Positions 1 through 12,344 of a stretch of 64,000 nucleotides of DNA are shown piece after piece; positions within the stretch are counted from its first letter, which is position 1; every line of letters begins with the position of its first letter. The notes under the pieces were generated by a model. The model worked only from the letters and a program-made list of their open reading frames with translations, did no database searches and was not told where the DNA came from. A program made the translations under genes and the position numbers. The DNA is from Halictus rubicundus. Its lineage: Eukaryota; Arthropoda; Insecta; Hymenoptera; Halictidae. The stretch covers positions 310,001 through 374,000 of the forward strand of contig NW_027488766.1 of the NCBI RefSeq assembly GCF_050948215.1, given 5' to 3'.

Positions 1-2200
1 TAGGATACGATAGAGGATAGGATACGATAGAGGATAGGATAGGATAGAGGATATCATAGGGGATTGGATAGGATAGAGGATAGGATAGGATAGAGGATAG
101 GATAGGATAGAGGATAGGATATGATAGTGGATAGGATAGGATAGAGGATAGGATAGGATAGAGGATAGGATAGGATAGAGGATAGGATACGATAGAGGAT
201 ACGATAGGATAGGATAGAGGGTAGGATAGGATAGAGGATAGGATAGGATAGAGGATAGGATAGGATAGAGGATAGCATAGAATTGAGGATAGGATAGGAT
301 AGGATAGAGGATAGGATAGGATAGAGGATAGGATAGGATAGAGCATAGGATACGATAGAGGATAGGATACGATAGAGGATAGGATAGGATAGAGGATATC
401 ATAGGGGATTGGATAGGATAGAGGATAGGATAGGATAGAGGATAGGATAGGATAGAGGATAGGATATGATAGAGGATAGGATAGGATAGAGGATAGGATA
501 GGATAGAGGATAGGATAGGATAGAGGATAGAATAGGATAGAGGATAGGATATGATAGAGGATAGGATAGGATAGAGGATAGGATAGTATAGAGGATAGGG
601 GAGGATAGAGGATAGGATAGTATAGAGGATAGGATATAATAGAGGATAGGATAGGATAGAGGATAGGATACGATAAAGAATACGATAGGATAGGATAGAG
701 GGTAGGATAGGATAGGGGATAGGATAGGATAGAGGATAGGATAGGATAGAGGATAGCATAGGATAGAGGATAGGATAGGATTGGATAGAGGAAAGGATAG
801 GATAGAGGATAGGATAGGATAGAGCATAGGATCCGATAGAGGATAGGATAGGCGATTGGATAGGATAGAGGATAGGATAGGACAGATGATATTATAGGAT
901 AGAGGATAGGATAGGATAGTATAGAGGATAGGATTGGATAGAGGATAGGATAGGATAGAGGATAGGATAAGATAGAGGATATGATAGGAGAGAGCGTAGG
1001 ATAGGATAGAGGATAGGATGCGATAGAGGATACGAAAGGATAGGATAGAGGGTAGGATAGGATAGCGGATAGGATAGGATAGAGGATAGCATAGGATAGA
1101 GGATAGGATAGGATAGGATAGAGGATAGCATAGGATTGAGGATAGGATAGGATAGGATAGAGGATAGGATAGGATAGAGGATAGGATAGGATAGAGCATA
1201 GGATACGATAGAGGATAGGATACGATAGAGGATAGGATAGGATAGAGGATAGGGTAGGATGGAGGATAGGATAGTATAGAGGATAGGATATAATAGAGGA
1301 TAGGATAGGATAGAGGATAGGATACGATAGAGGATACGATAGGATAGGATAGAGGGTAGGATAGGATAGAGGATAGGGTAGGATGGAGGATAGGATAGTA
1401 TAGAGGATAGCATAGGATTGAGGATAGGATAGGATAGGATAGAGGATAGTATAGGATAGAGGATAGGATAGGATAGAGCATAGGATACGATAGAGGATAG
1501 GATACGATAGAGGATAGGATAGGATAGAGGATATCATAGGGAATTGGATAGGATAGAGGATAGGATAGGATAGAGTATAGGATAGGATAGAGGATAGGAT
1601 ATGATAGAGGATAGGATAGGATAGAGGATAGGATAGGATAGTGGATAGGATAGGATAGAGGATAGAATAGGATAGAGGATAGGATATGATAGAGGATAGG
1701 ATAGGATAGAGGATAGGATAGGATAGAGGATAGGGGAGGATAGAGGATAGGGTAGTATAGAGGATAGGATAGGATAGAGGATAGGATACGATAAAGAATA
1801 CGATAGGATAGGATAGAGGGTAGGATAGGATAGGGGATAGGATAGGATAGAGGATAGGATAGGATAGAGGATAGCATAGGATAGAGGATAGGATAGGATA
1901 GGATGGAGGATAGGTTAGGATAGAGGATAGGATAGGATAGAGGATAGGATAGGATAGAGCATAGAATACGATAGAGGATAGGATAGGAGATTGGATAGGA
2001 TAGAGGATAGGATAGGACAGATGATATTATAGGATAGAGGATAGGATATGATAGTATAGAGGATAGGATAGGATAGAGGATAGGATAGGATAGAGGATAG
2101 GATAAGATAGAGGATATGATAGGATAGAGCATAGGATAGGATAGAGGATAGGATAGGATAGAGGATAGGATACGATAGAGGATATAATAGGATAGAGGAT
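1..2200 (+). repeat. Higher-order tandem duplication, about 1135 bp
   Basis: Shared variant motifs recur at an offset of 1135 bp (396 to 1531, 881 to 2016), dropping to 1118 bp at 673 to 1791. The drop equals one 17-bp monomer lost or gained. A shorter 345-bp duplication is nested at the start: the motif run around 51 recurs around 396 with the same neighbours on both sides. Boundaries are approximate because the flanks are also satellite. Confidence 0.65.
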
Positions 2201-3054
2201 AGGAAAGGATAGAGGATAGGATAGGATAGAGGATAGCATAGGATAGAGGATAGGATAGGACAGGATAGAGGATAGAATAGGATAGAGGATAGGATAGGAT
2301 AGAGCATAGGATACGATAGAGGATAGGATAGTAGATTGGATAGGATAGAGGATAGGATAGGACAGATGATATTATTGGAATGAGGATAGGATATGATAGA
2401 GGATACGATATTATAGAGGATAGGATAGGATAGAGGATAGGATAGTATACAGGATAGGAGAGGATAGAGGATAGGATAGGATAGAGGATAGGATGCGATA
2501 GAGGATACGAAAGGATAGGATAGAGGGTAGGATAGGATAGAGGATAGGGTAGGATAGAGGATAGGAGAGGATAGAGGATAGGATATGATAGAGGATAGGA
2601 TAGGATAGAGGATAGGATAGGATAGAGGATAGGATAGTATAGAGGATAGGATAAGATAGAGGATATGATAGGATAGACGATAGGATACGATAGAAGATAG
2701 GATAGGATCGAGGATAGGATAGGACAGAGGATACGATAGGATAGGATAGCGAATAGGATAGGATAGAGGATAGGATAGGATACAGGATAGGATAGGATAG
2801 AGGATAGAATAGGATAGAGGATAGGATATGATAGAGGATAGGATAGGATAGAGGATAGGATAGGATAGAGGATAGGGTAGGATAGAGGATAGGATAGTAT
2901 AGAGGATAGGATATAATAGAGGATAGGATAGGATAGAGAATATGATACTGTAGACGATAGGGGATTGGATCGGATACAGGATAGGAGACGGTAGAGGATA
3001 GGATAGGATAGGATAGAGAATAGGATAGGATAGAGGATAGGTTAGGATAGAGGA

Positions 3055-3072
3055 TAGGATAGGATAGAGGAT
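3055..3072 (+). repeat. Probable target-site duplication, left copy (LINE)
   Basis: The 18 bases before the retrotransposon, TAGGATAGGATAGAGGAT, are identical to the 18 bases directly after its poly(A) (3918-3935). The satellite is periodic, so identity alone is weak evidence. However, removing the element and one copy gives a continuous sequence that lines up with the uninterrupted paralogous stretch near 5830-5880, with AGGATAGCGTAGAGG matching AGGATAGGGTAGAGG there. Because 18 is one more than the monomer length, a register shift cannot be excluded. Confidence 0.55.
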
Positions 3073-3593
3073 CTCCGGGGGGTGGCCCCGGATCAGGCGC
3101 GGCTCATGGTGGATGAGCTCAGGCGACATGCTCGGCGGCACGCAGCCCGGGAGTGGCGCGATAGCCTTCCCGGGACGAGGGAGGGCGAGAGGCGGGCCGT
3201 TCGGGCCATCCTCCCGGTGTTCGATCAATGGAACAGGGGCATAGGGTCTCCTACCGTGTGACGCAGGTGATGAGCGGGCACAGGAGGCGTGTCACCACTG
3301 CGGCGAGCCGCGGGACACGGCGCAACACACTCTGGAGGAGTGTCCGGCATGGGGGGGGAGAGCGCCGTGCCCTGCGGCGCGCGGTGGGCCACGACCTCTC
3401 GCTCCCGGCTGTCGTCGCTGCGGCAGCCGGTGGCGAGGAGGCGTGGAGGGGGTTCGCTTCCTTCTGCGAGCGGGTTATGCTGCGGAAGGAGGCTGCGGAA
3501 CGGGATCGGGAGCGTAATCACGATCCCGGCCGAAGGGGGGGGAGGCGCCGCAGGGTACGCCCCGGGGGCGTACCCCCGTTCCGACGCCTCTGA
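3073..3593 (+). pseudogene. LINE ORF2 C-terminal region, frameshifted
   Basis: Decayed end of a retrotransposon polyprotein spread over all three + frames. The first piece (3073 to about 3240) reads DQARLMVDELRRHARRH, then AAREWRDSLPG, then RRAVRAILPVFDQWNRG. If followed further, that frame ends at a TGA at 3259-3261. The second piece (about 3237-3283) reads HRVSYRVTQVMSGH. The third (3284-3352) holds the zinc knuckle. The fourth runs from the G8 run at 3351-3358 to the TGA at 3591-3593 and contains GHDLSLPAVV and SFCERVMLRKEAAERDRE, a typical end for this family. Two of the shifts look like small indels, one of them in the G8 run. Between GH and the knuckle, the dozen or so residues usually present appear deleted. 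There is no start codon because the 5' part was never copied. The product is non-functional; the family role is cDNA synthesis at the target site. Confidence 0.82.
3290..3343 (+). other. CCHC zinc-knuckle coding motif of LINE ORF2
   Basis: Translation gives CHHCGEPRDTAQHTLEEC, i.e. C-x2-C-x8-H-x4-C with cysteines at 3290, 3299 and 3341 and the histidine at 3326, followed by PAW. This is the nucleic-acid-binding knuckle found downstream of the reverse transcriptase in R1, I and related LINE clades. All four metal ligands are intact although the surrounding frame is broken. Confidence 0.85.
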
Positions 3594-3902
3594 CGCGAGT
3601 GGGGACGCCCTTGATGATCTCGAGGCGGGGGATCGGATATCCCCTTACACTCGGTCACCAACGGCGTCCCCGGAGGCCGCCGGGCATCTCGGGCGGGGGC
3701 TCGGATGCTCATCGGGCGGCCTAACAGGGGGGGAAGGCGCCACGTCGTCCGTTGCGTGGTGCCTTCGGATAGAGTAGGTACGGGAGGACGGGGAGGAGTT
3801 AGTGGGTATACTCGGCGTTGCACCAACCAGCCGAGGAGTCCCACATAACCCGGACCACCCCCCCCGGGGGGTTCGGGTATCCGTAACGAGATTACCTCCT
3901 CG
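3594..3902 (+). other. LINE 3' UTR
   Basis: GC-rich non-coding stretch between the ORF2 stop and the poly(A). It contains a short inverted repeat GGGGAT (3628-3633) / ATCCCC (3639-3644) and a C8G6 palindromic block (3858-3871). It ends in ACCTCCTCG directly before the A tract. 3' UTR structures in this class can be recognised by the element's own reverse transcriptase. No individual signal can be assigned from this single copy. Confidence 0.7.
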
Positions 3903-3917
3903 AAAAAAAAAAAAAAA
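3903..3917 (+). other. Poly(A) tail of LINE
   Basis: Fifteen consecutive A residues join the element's 3' UTR to the satellite (next bases TAGGATAGG). The last A may belong to the target sequence. It marks the priming end of reverse transcription and shows that the element's sense strand is the G-rich satellite strand. Confidence 0.9.
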
Positions 3918-3935
3918 TAGGATAGGATAGAGGAT
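3918..3935 (+). repeat. Probable target-site duplication, right copy (LINE)
   Basis: Identical to the 18 bases at 3055-3072 and placed directly after the poly(A). The next bases (AGGATAGCG) carry a rare C variant that helps to align the site to the uninterrupted paralogue near 5870. Confidence 0.55.
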
Positions 3936-4239
3936 AGGATAGCGTAGAGGATAGGATAGGATAGAGGATAGGATAGGATAGAGGATAGGATAGGATAGAG
4001 GATAGGATAGGATCGAGGATAGGATAGGATAGTGGATAGGATAGGATAGAGGATAGGATAGGAGAGAGGATAGGATAGGATAGAGGATAGGATAGGATAA
4101 AGCATAGGATAGGATAGAGGATAGGATAGGACAGATGATGTTATAGGATAGAGGATAGGATAGGATAGAGGATAGGATAGGATAGTATAGAGGATAGGAT
4201 AGGATAGAGGATAGGATAGGATAGAGGATAGGATAAGAT

Positions 4240-4823
4240 AGAGGATAGGATAGGATAGAGGATAGGATAGGATAGATGATAGGATAGGATAGAGGATAGG
4301 ATAAGATAGAGGATAAGATAGGATAGAGCATAGGATAGGATAGAGGATACGATAGGAATGAGGATAGGATAGAGAATAGGATAGGATAGAGGATAGGGGA
4401 TTGGATCGGATACAGGATAGGAGACGATAGAGGATAGGATAGTAGAGAGGATAGGATAGGATAGAGGATAGGATAGGATAGAGGATAGGATAGGATAGAG
4501 GATAGGATATGATAGAGGATAGGATAGGATAGAGGATAGGATAGGATAGATGATAGGATAGGATAGAGGATAGGATATGATAGAGGATAGGATAGGATAG
4601 AGGATAGGATAGGATAGATGATAGGATAGGATAGAGGATAGGATAAGATAGAGGATAAGATAGGATAGAGCATAGGATAGGATAGAGGATACGATAGGAA
4701 TGAGGATAGGATAGAGAATAGGATAGGATAGAGGATAGGGGATTGGATCGGATACAGGATAGGAGACGATAGAGGATAGGATAGTAGAGAGGATAGGATA
4801 GGATAGAGGATAGGATAGGATAG
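4240..4823 (+). repeat. 342-bp tandem duplication within satellite
   Basis: The variant string ATAGGGGATTGGATCGG occurs at 4393 and 4735, 342 bp apart. The surrounding order of rare variants (AGATGATAGG, GATAAGATAG, GAGCATAGG, GATACGATAGGAATGAGG, GATAGTAGAGAGG) is the same in both. The copies diverge at about 4824, where the second copy gains GAGGCTAGG. The left edge is approximate. Confidence 0.75.
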
Positions 4824-5699
4824 AGGCTAGGATAGGGTAGAGGATAGGATAGGATAGAGGATAGGATAGGATAGAAGATAGGATCGGATAGAGGATAGGA
4901 TAGAGGATTGGATAGGATAGAGGATAGGATAAGATAGAGGATAGGATAGGATAGAGGATAGGATAGGATAGAGGATAGAATAGGATAGAGGATAGGATAC
5001 GATAGAGGATACGATAGGATAGAGCATAGGATAGGATAGAGGACACGATAGGAATGAGGATAGGGTAGAGAATAGGATAGGATAGAGGATAGGGGATTGG
5101 ATCGGATACAGGATAGGAGACGATAGAGGATAGGATAGTATAGAGGATAGGATAGGATAGAGGATAGGATAGGATAGAGGCTAGGATAGGGTAGAGGATA
5201 GGATAGGATAGAGGATAGGATAGGATAGAAGATAGGATCGGATAGAGGATAGGATAGAGGATTGGATAGGATAGAGGATAGAATAAGATAGAGGATAGGA
5301 TAGGATAGAGGATAGGATAGGATAGAGGACAGGATAGGATAGAGGATAGGATAGGATAGATGATATCATAGGGGATTGGATAGGATAGATGATAGGAGAC
5401 GATAGAGGATAGGATAGGATAGAGGATAGGATAGGATAGATGATATTATAGGAAAGAGGAAAGGATATGATAGAGGATACGATATTATAGAGGATAGGAT
5501 AGGACAGAGGATTGGATAGGATAGGATAGGATAGAGGATAGGATAGGATAGAGCATAAGATACGATACAGGATAGGATAGGGGATTGGATAGGATAGAGG
5601 ATGGGATAGGACAGATGATATTATAGGAATGAGGATAGGATATCATAGAGGATACGATATTATAGAGGATAGGATATGATAGAGGATCGGATAGGATAG

Positions 5700-6900
5700 A
5701 GGATTGGATAGGATAGAGAATATGATACTGTAGACGATAGGGGATTGGATCGGATACAGGATAGGAGACGGTAGAGGATAGGATAGGATAGGATAGAGAA
5801 TAGGATAGGATAGAGGTAAGGTTAGGATAGAGGATAGGATAGGATAAAGGATAGGATAGGGTAGAGGATAGGATAGGATAGAGGATAGGATAGGATCGAG
5901 GATAGGATAGGATAGAGGATACGATAGGATAGAGGATAGGATAGGATAGAGGATAGGATAGGATAAAGCATAGGATAGGATAGAGGATAGGATAGGATAG
6001 ATGATAGGAAAGGATAGAGGATAGGATAGAGGATAGGATAGGATAGAGGATAGGATAGAGGATAGGATAGGATAGAGGATAGGATAGGATAGAGGATAGG
6101 ATAGGATAGAGGATAGCATAGGATTGAGGACAGGATAGGATATGATAGAGGATAGGATAGGATAGAGGATAGGATAGGATAGAGGATAGGATAGGATAGA
6201 GGATAGGATAGGATAGAGCATAGGATACGATAGAGGATAGGATAGGCGATTGGATAGGATAGAGGATAGGATAGGACAGATGATATTATAGGATACAGGA
6301 TAGGATAGGATAGAGGATAGGATAGGATAGAGGATAGGATAAGATAGAGGATATGATAGGATAGACGATTGGATAGGATAGAGGATAGGATAGGCTCGAG
6401 GATAGGATAGGACAGAGGATACGATAGGATAGGATAGAGAATAGGATAGGATAGAGGATATTATAGGAAAGAGGATAGGATAGGATAGTGGATCGGATAG
6501 GATAGAGGATTAGATAGGATAGAGAATATGATAGGGTAGACGATAGGGGATTGGATCGGATACAGGATAGGAGGCGGTAGAGGATAGGATAGGATAGGAT
6601 GGAGAATAGGATAGGATAGAGGATAGGTTAGGATAGAGGATAGGATAGGATAGGATAGAGGATAGGATAGGATAGAGCATAGGATACGATAGAGGATAGG
6701 ATAGGGGATTGGATAGGATAGAGGATAGGATAGGACAGATGATATTATAGGAATGAGGATAGGATATCATAGAGGATACGATATTATAGAGGATAGGATA
6801 GGATAGAGGATAGGATAGGATAGAGGATAGGATAGGATAGAGCATAGGATACGATAGAGGATAGGTTAGTATAGAGGATAGGATAGGATAGAGGATAGGA
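5700..6900 (+). repeat. Family A higher-order segment with paralogues near 7.6 kb and 45.6 kb
   Basis: The run GAATATGATACTGTAGACG at 5718, followed by the rare AGAGGTAAGGTTAGG, is repeated near 7618-7720 and again near 45603-45720. The offset to the distal copy is 39885 bp at 5718 and 39869 bp at 6524. This shows long-range exchange or block duplication across the window. It holds nothing other than satellite. Confidence 0.65.
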
Positions 6901-8299
6901 TAGGATAGAGGATAGGATCGGATAGAGGATAGGATAGTATAGAGGATAGGATAAGATAGAGGATATGATAGGATAGACGATAGGATACGATAGAGGATAG
7001 GATAGGATCGAGGATAGGATAGGACAGAGGATACGATAGGATAGGATAGAGAATAGGATAGACTATAGGATATGATAGAGGATAGGATAGGATAGAGGAT
7101 AGGATAGGATAGAGGATAGGGTAGGATAGAGGATAGGATAGTATAGAGGATAGGATACGATAGAGGATACGATAGGATAGGATAGAGGGTAGGATAGGAT
7201 AGAGGATAGGATAGGATAGAGGATAGGATAGGATAGAGGATAGCATAGGATTGAGGACAGGATAGGATAGGATAGAGGATAGGATAGGATAGAGGATAGG
7301 ATAGGATAGAGCATAGGATACGATAGAGGATAGGATAGGCGATTGGATAGGATAGAGTATAGGATAGGACAGATGATATTATAGGATACAGGATAGGATA
7401 GGATAGAGGATAGGATAGGATAGAGGATAGGATAAGATAGAGGATATGATAGGATAGACGATAGGATAGGATAGAGGATAGGATAGGATCGAGGATAGGA
7501 TAGGACAGAGGATACGATAGGATAGGATAGAGAATAGGATAGGATAGATGATATTATAGGAAAGAGGTTAGGATATGATAGAGGATCGGATAGGATAGAG
7601 GATTGGATAGGATAGAGAATATGATACTGTAGACGATAGGGGATTGGGTCGGATACAGGATAGGAGACGGTAGAGGATAGGATAGGATAGGATAGAGAAT
7701 AGGATAGGATAGAGGTAAGGTTAGGATAGAGGATAGGATAGGATAAAGGATAGGATAGGGTAGAGGATAGGATAGGATAGAGGATAGGATAGGATCGAGG
7801 ATAGGATAGGATAGAGGATACGATAGGATAGAGGATAGGATAGGATAGAGGATAGGATAGGATAAAGCATAGGATACGATAGAGGATAGGATAGGATAGA
7901 TGATAGGAAAGGATAGAGGATAGGATAGAGGATAGGATAGGATAGAGGATAGGATAGAGGATAGGATAGGATAGAGGATAGGATAGGATAGAGGATAGGA
8001 TAGGATAGAGGATAGGATAGGATAGAGGATAGGATAGGATAGAGGATAGGATAGGATAGAGGATAGGATAGGATAGAGGATAGGATAGGATAGAGGATAG
8101 GATAGGATAGAGGATATCATAGGGGATTCGATAGGATAGAGGATAGGATAGGATAGAGGATAGGATAGGATAGAGGATAGGATATGATAGAGGATAGGAT
8201 AGGATAGAGGATAGGATAGGATAGAGGATAGGATAGAGGATAGGATAAGATAGAGGATAAGATAGGATAGAGTATAGGATAGGATAGAGGATAGGATAT

Positions 8300-11200
8300 A
8301 ATAGAGGATAGGATAGGATAGAGGATAGGATAGGATAGATGATAGGATAGGATAGAGGATAGGATAAGATAGAGGATAGGATAGGATAGAGGATAGGACA
8401 GGGGATTGGATAGGATAGAGGATAGGATAGGATAGAGGATAGGATACGATAGAGGATACGATAGGATAGGATAGAGGATAGGATAGGTTAGAGGATAGGA
8501 TAGGATAGAGGATAGGATAGGATAGAGGATAGGATAGGATAGAGGATAGGATAGGATAGAGGATAGGATAGGATAGAGGATAGGGTAGGATAGAGGATAG
8601 GATAGTATAGAGGATAGGATATAATAGAGGATAGGATAGGATAGAGGATAGGATACGATAGAGGATACGATAGGATAGGATAGAGGGTAGGATAGGATAG
8701 AGGATAGGATAGGATAGAGGATAGGATAGGATAGAGGATAGCATAGGATTGAGGACAGGATAGGATATGATAGAGGATAGGATAGGATAGAGGATAGGAT
8801 AGGATAGAGGATAGGATAGGATAGAGCATAGGATACGATAGAGGATAGGATAGGCGATTGGATAGGATAGAGGATAGGATAGGACAGATGATATTATAGG
8901 ATACAGGATAGGATAGGATAGAGGATAGGATAGGATAGAGGATAGGATAAGATAGAGGATATGATAGGATAGACGATAGGATAGGATAGAGGATAGGATA
9001 GGCTCGAGGATAGGATAGGACAGAGGATACGATAGGATAGGATAGAGAATAGGATAGGATAGAGGATATTATAGGAAAGAGGATAGGATAGGATAGTGGA
9101 TCGGATAGGATAGAGGATTAGATAGGATAGAGAATATGATAGGGTAGACGATAGGGGATTGGATCGGATACAGGATAGGAGGCGGTAGAGGATAGGATAG
9201 GATAGGATGGAGAATAGGATAGGATAGAGGATAGGTTAGGATAGAGGATAGGATAGGATAGGATAGAGGATAGGATAGGATAGAGCATAGGATACGATAC
9301 AGGATAGGATAGGGGATTGGATACGATAGAGGATAGGATAGGACAGATGATATTATAGGAATGAGGATAGGATATCATAGAGGATACGATATTATAGAGG
9401 ATAGGATAGGATAGAGGATAGGATAGGATAGAGGATAGGATAGGATAGAGCATAGGATACGATAGAGGATAGGATAGGGGATTGGATAGGATAGAGGATA
9501 GGATAGGACAGATGATATTATAGGAATGAGGATAGGATATGATAGAGGATACGATATTATAGAGGATAGGATAGGATAGAGTATAGGATAGGATAGAGGA
9601 TAGGATGCGATAGAGGATACGAAAGGATAGGATAGAGGGTAGGATAGGATAGAGGATAGGATAGGATAGAGGATAGGATAGGATAGAGGATAGGATATGA
9701 TAGAGGATAGGATAGAGCATAGGATACGAAAGAGGATAGGATAGTGGATTGGATAGGATAGAGGATAGGATAGGACAGATGATATTATAGGAATGAGGAT
9801 AGGATATGATAGAGGATACGATATTATAGAGGATAGGATAGGATAGAGGATAGGATAGGATAGAGGATAGGATAGTATAGAGGATAGGATAGGATAGAGG
9901 ATAGGATAGGATAGAGGATAGGATAGTATAGAGGATAGGATAGGATAGATGATAGGATAGGATAGAGGATAGGATACGATAGAGGATACGAAAGGATAGG
10001 ATAGAGGGTAGGATAGGATAGAGGATAGGATAGGATAGAGGATAGGATAGGATAGAGGATAGGATATGATAGAGAATAGGATAGGATAGAGGATAGGATA
10101 GGATAGAGGATAGGATAGAGGATAGGATAGGATAGAGGATACGTTAGGATAGGATAGAGGATACGATATGATAGGATAAAGGATAGGATAGGATAGAGGA
10201 TTGGATAGGATAGAGGATAGGATAAGATAGAGGATAGGATAGGGTAGAGGATAGGATAGGATAGAGGATAGGATAGGATAGATGATAGGATAGGATAGAG
10301 GATAGGATAAGATAGAGGATAGGATAGGATAGAGGATAGGATATGATAGTGGATCGGATAGGATAGAGGATTGGATAGGATAGAGAATATGATAGGGTAG
10401 ACGATAGCGGATTGGATCGGATACAGGATAGGAGGCGGTAGAGGATAGGATAGGATAGGATGGAGAATAGGATAGGATAGAGGATAGGTTAGGATAGAGG
10501 ATAGGATAGGATAGAGGATAGGATAGGATAGAGCATAGGATACGATAGAGGATAGGATAGGGGATTGGATAGGATAGAGGATAGCATAGGACAGATGATA
10601 TTATAGGAATGAGGATAGGATATCATATAGGATACGATATTATAGAGGATAGGATAGGATAGAGGATAGGATAGGATAGAGGATAGGATAGGATAGAGGA
10701 TAGGATAGGATAGAGGATAGGTTAGTATAGAGGATAGGATAGGATAGAGGATAGTATAGGATAGAGGATAGGATCGGATAGAGGATAGGATAGGATAGAG
10801 TATAGGATAGGATAGAGGATAGGATAGGATAGAGGATAGGATGCGATAGAGGATACGAAAGGATAGGATAGAGGGTAGGATAGGATAGAGGATAGGATAG
10901 GATAGAGGATAGGATATGATAGAGGATAGGATAGCATAGAGGATAGGATAGGATAGAGGATAGGGTAGGATAGAGGATAGGATAGGATAGAGGATAGGAT
11001 AGTATAGAGGATAGGATAAGATAGAGGATATGATAGGATAGACGATAGGATACGATAGAGGATAGGATAGGATCGAGGATAGGATAGGACAGAGGATACG
11101 ATAGGATAGGATAGAGAATAGGATAGGATAGAGGATAGAATAGGATAGACTATAGGATATGATAGAGGATAGGATAGGATAGAGGATAGGATAGGATAGA

Positions 11201-11900
11201 GGATAGGGTAGGATAGAGGATAGGATAGTATAGAGGATAGGATACGATAGAGGATACGATAGGATAGGATAGAGGGTAGGATAGGATAGAGGATAGGATA
11301 GGATAGAGGATAGGATAGGATAGAGGATAGCATAGGATTGAGGACAGGATAGGATAGGATAGAGGATAGGATAGGATAGAGGATAGGATAGGATAGAGCA
11401 TAGGATACGATAGAGGATAGGATAGGCGATTGGATAGGATAGAGTATAGGATAGGACAGATGATATTATAGGATACAGGATAGGATAGGATAGAGGATAG
11501 GATAGGATAGAGGATAGGATAAGATAGAGGATATGATAGGATAGACGATAGGATAGGATAGAGGATAGGATAGGATCGAGGATAGGATAGGACAGAGGAT
11601 ACGATAGGATAGGATAGAGAATAGGATAGGATAGATGATATTATAGGAAAGAGGTTAGGATATGATAGAGGATCGGATAGGATAGAGGATTGGATAGGAT
11701 AGAGAATATGATACTGTAGACGATAGGGGATTGGGTCGGATACAGGATAGGAGACGGTAGTGGATAGGATAGGATAGAGGATAGGATAGGATAAAGCATA
11801 GGATAGGATACATGATAGGATAGGATAGATGATAGGAAAGGATAGAGGATAGGATAGAGGATAGCATAGGATAGAGGATAGGATAGGATAGGATAGAGGA
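8300..11900 (+). repeat. Family A block duplicated at about 45.5-49.1 kb
   Basis: Rare-variant order matches the distal segment with an offset of about 37.24-37.26 kb. Minus-strand pseudo-peptides at 11150-11401 and 11655-11867 have identical or near-identical counterparts at 48387-48638 and 48892-49104 (offset 37237), and the frame from 9118 matches the one from 46379 (offset 37261). Only satellite is present. The small change in offset reflects monomer gain or loss. Confidence 0.7.
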
Positions 11901-12344
11901 TAGGATAGGATAGGATAGAGGATAGGATAGGATAGAGGATAGGATAGGATAGAGGATACGATAGTATAGAGGATAGGATAGGATAGAGGATAGGATCGGA
12001 TAGAGGATTGGATAGAATAAAGGATAGGATAGGATAGAGGATAGAATAGGATAGAGGATAGGATAGTATAGAGGATAGGATATAATAGAGGATAGGATAG
12101 GATATAGGATAGGATACGATAGGGGATACGATAGGATATGATAGAGGATAGGTTAGGATAGAGGATAGGATAGAGGATAGGATAGGATAGAGGATAGGAT
12201 AGGATAGAGGATAGGATAGGATAGAGGATAGGATAGGATAGAGGATGGGATATGATAGAGGATAAGATAGGATAGAGGATAGGATAGGATAGAGGATAGG
12301 ATAGGATAGAGGATAGGATAGAGGATAGGATAGGATAGATGATA

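Larger units (their letters stand above)
1..3072 (+). repeat. 17-bp satellite array, left block (family A)
   Basis: Seen directly: near-continuous copies of GGATAGGATAGGATAGA with point variants (GGATACGATAGA, GGATAAGATAGA, GGATATGATAGA, GGGTAGGATAGA) and occasional 12-bp or 22-bp monomers. Family A markers are GAGCATAGGATACGATAG and ATACTGTAGACG (near 2945). A higher-order period is visible. The motif ATATCATAGG occurs at 51, 396 and 1531 (offsets 345 and 1135), and GACAGATGAT occurs at 881 and 2016 (offset 1135). ATAAAGAATA occurs at 673 and 1791 (offset 1118, which is 1135 minus one 17-bp monomer). No gene, RNA or mobile element was seen inside. Minus-strand frames stay open only because the monomer's reverse complement has no stop triplet. 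Confidence 0.97.
3073..3917 (+). mobile_element. 5'-truncated R1-clade-like LINE fragment
   Basis: This is an 845-bp GC-rich island in the GA-rich satellite. It contains, in order, the C-terminal end of a reverse-transcriptase polyprotein (ORF2), a 3' UTR of about 309 bp and a 15-nt poly(A), all in + orientation. 5' truncation with an intact 3' end and a poly(A) is the usual product of target-primed reverse transcription. The peptide pieces (YRVTQVMSGH, then CHHCGEPRDTAQHTLEEC, then GHDLSLPAVV and EEAWRGFASFCERVMLRKEAAERDRE) follow the order seen at the C terminus of R1/TRAS/SART-type elements of arthropods. The endonuclease and reverse transcriptase domains are missing, so the copy cannot move by itself. 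Clade assignment rests on recognised motifs, not on a search. Related clades such as I or LOA are possible. Confidence 0.85.

Noticed and set aside
3289..3777. Plus-strand frame beginning ATGTCC-like within the LINE
   Set aside because: It is out of frame with the CCHC knuckle and with the conserved C-terminal tail, and is a by-product of high GC.
3225..4673. Minus-strand frames reading from the LINE 3' UTR into the satellite
   Set aside because: They are antisense to a recognisable LINE sense frame and continue only because the satellite lacks stops.
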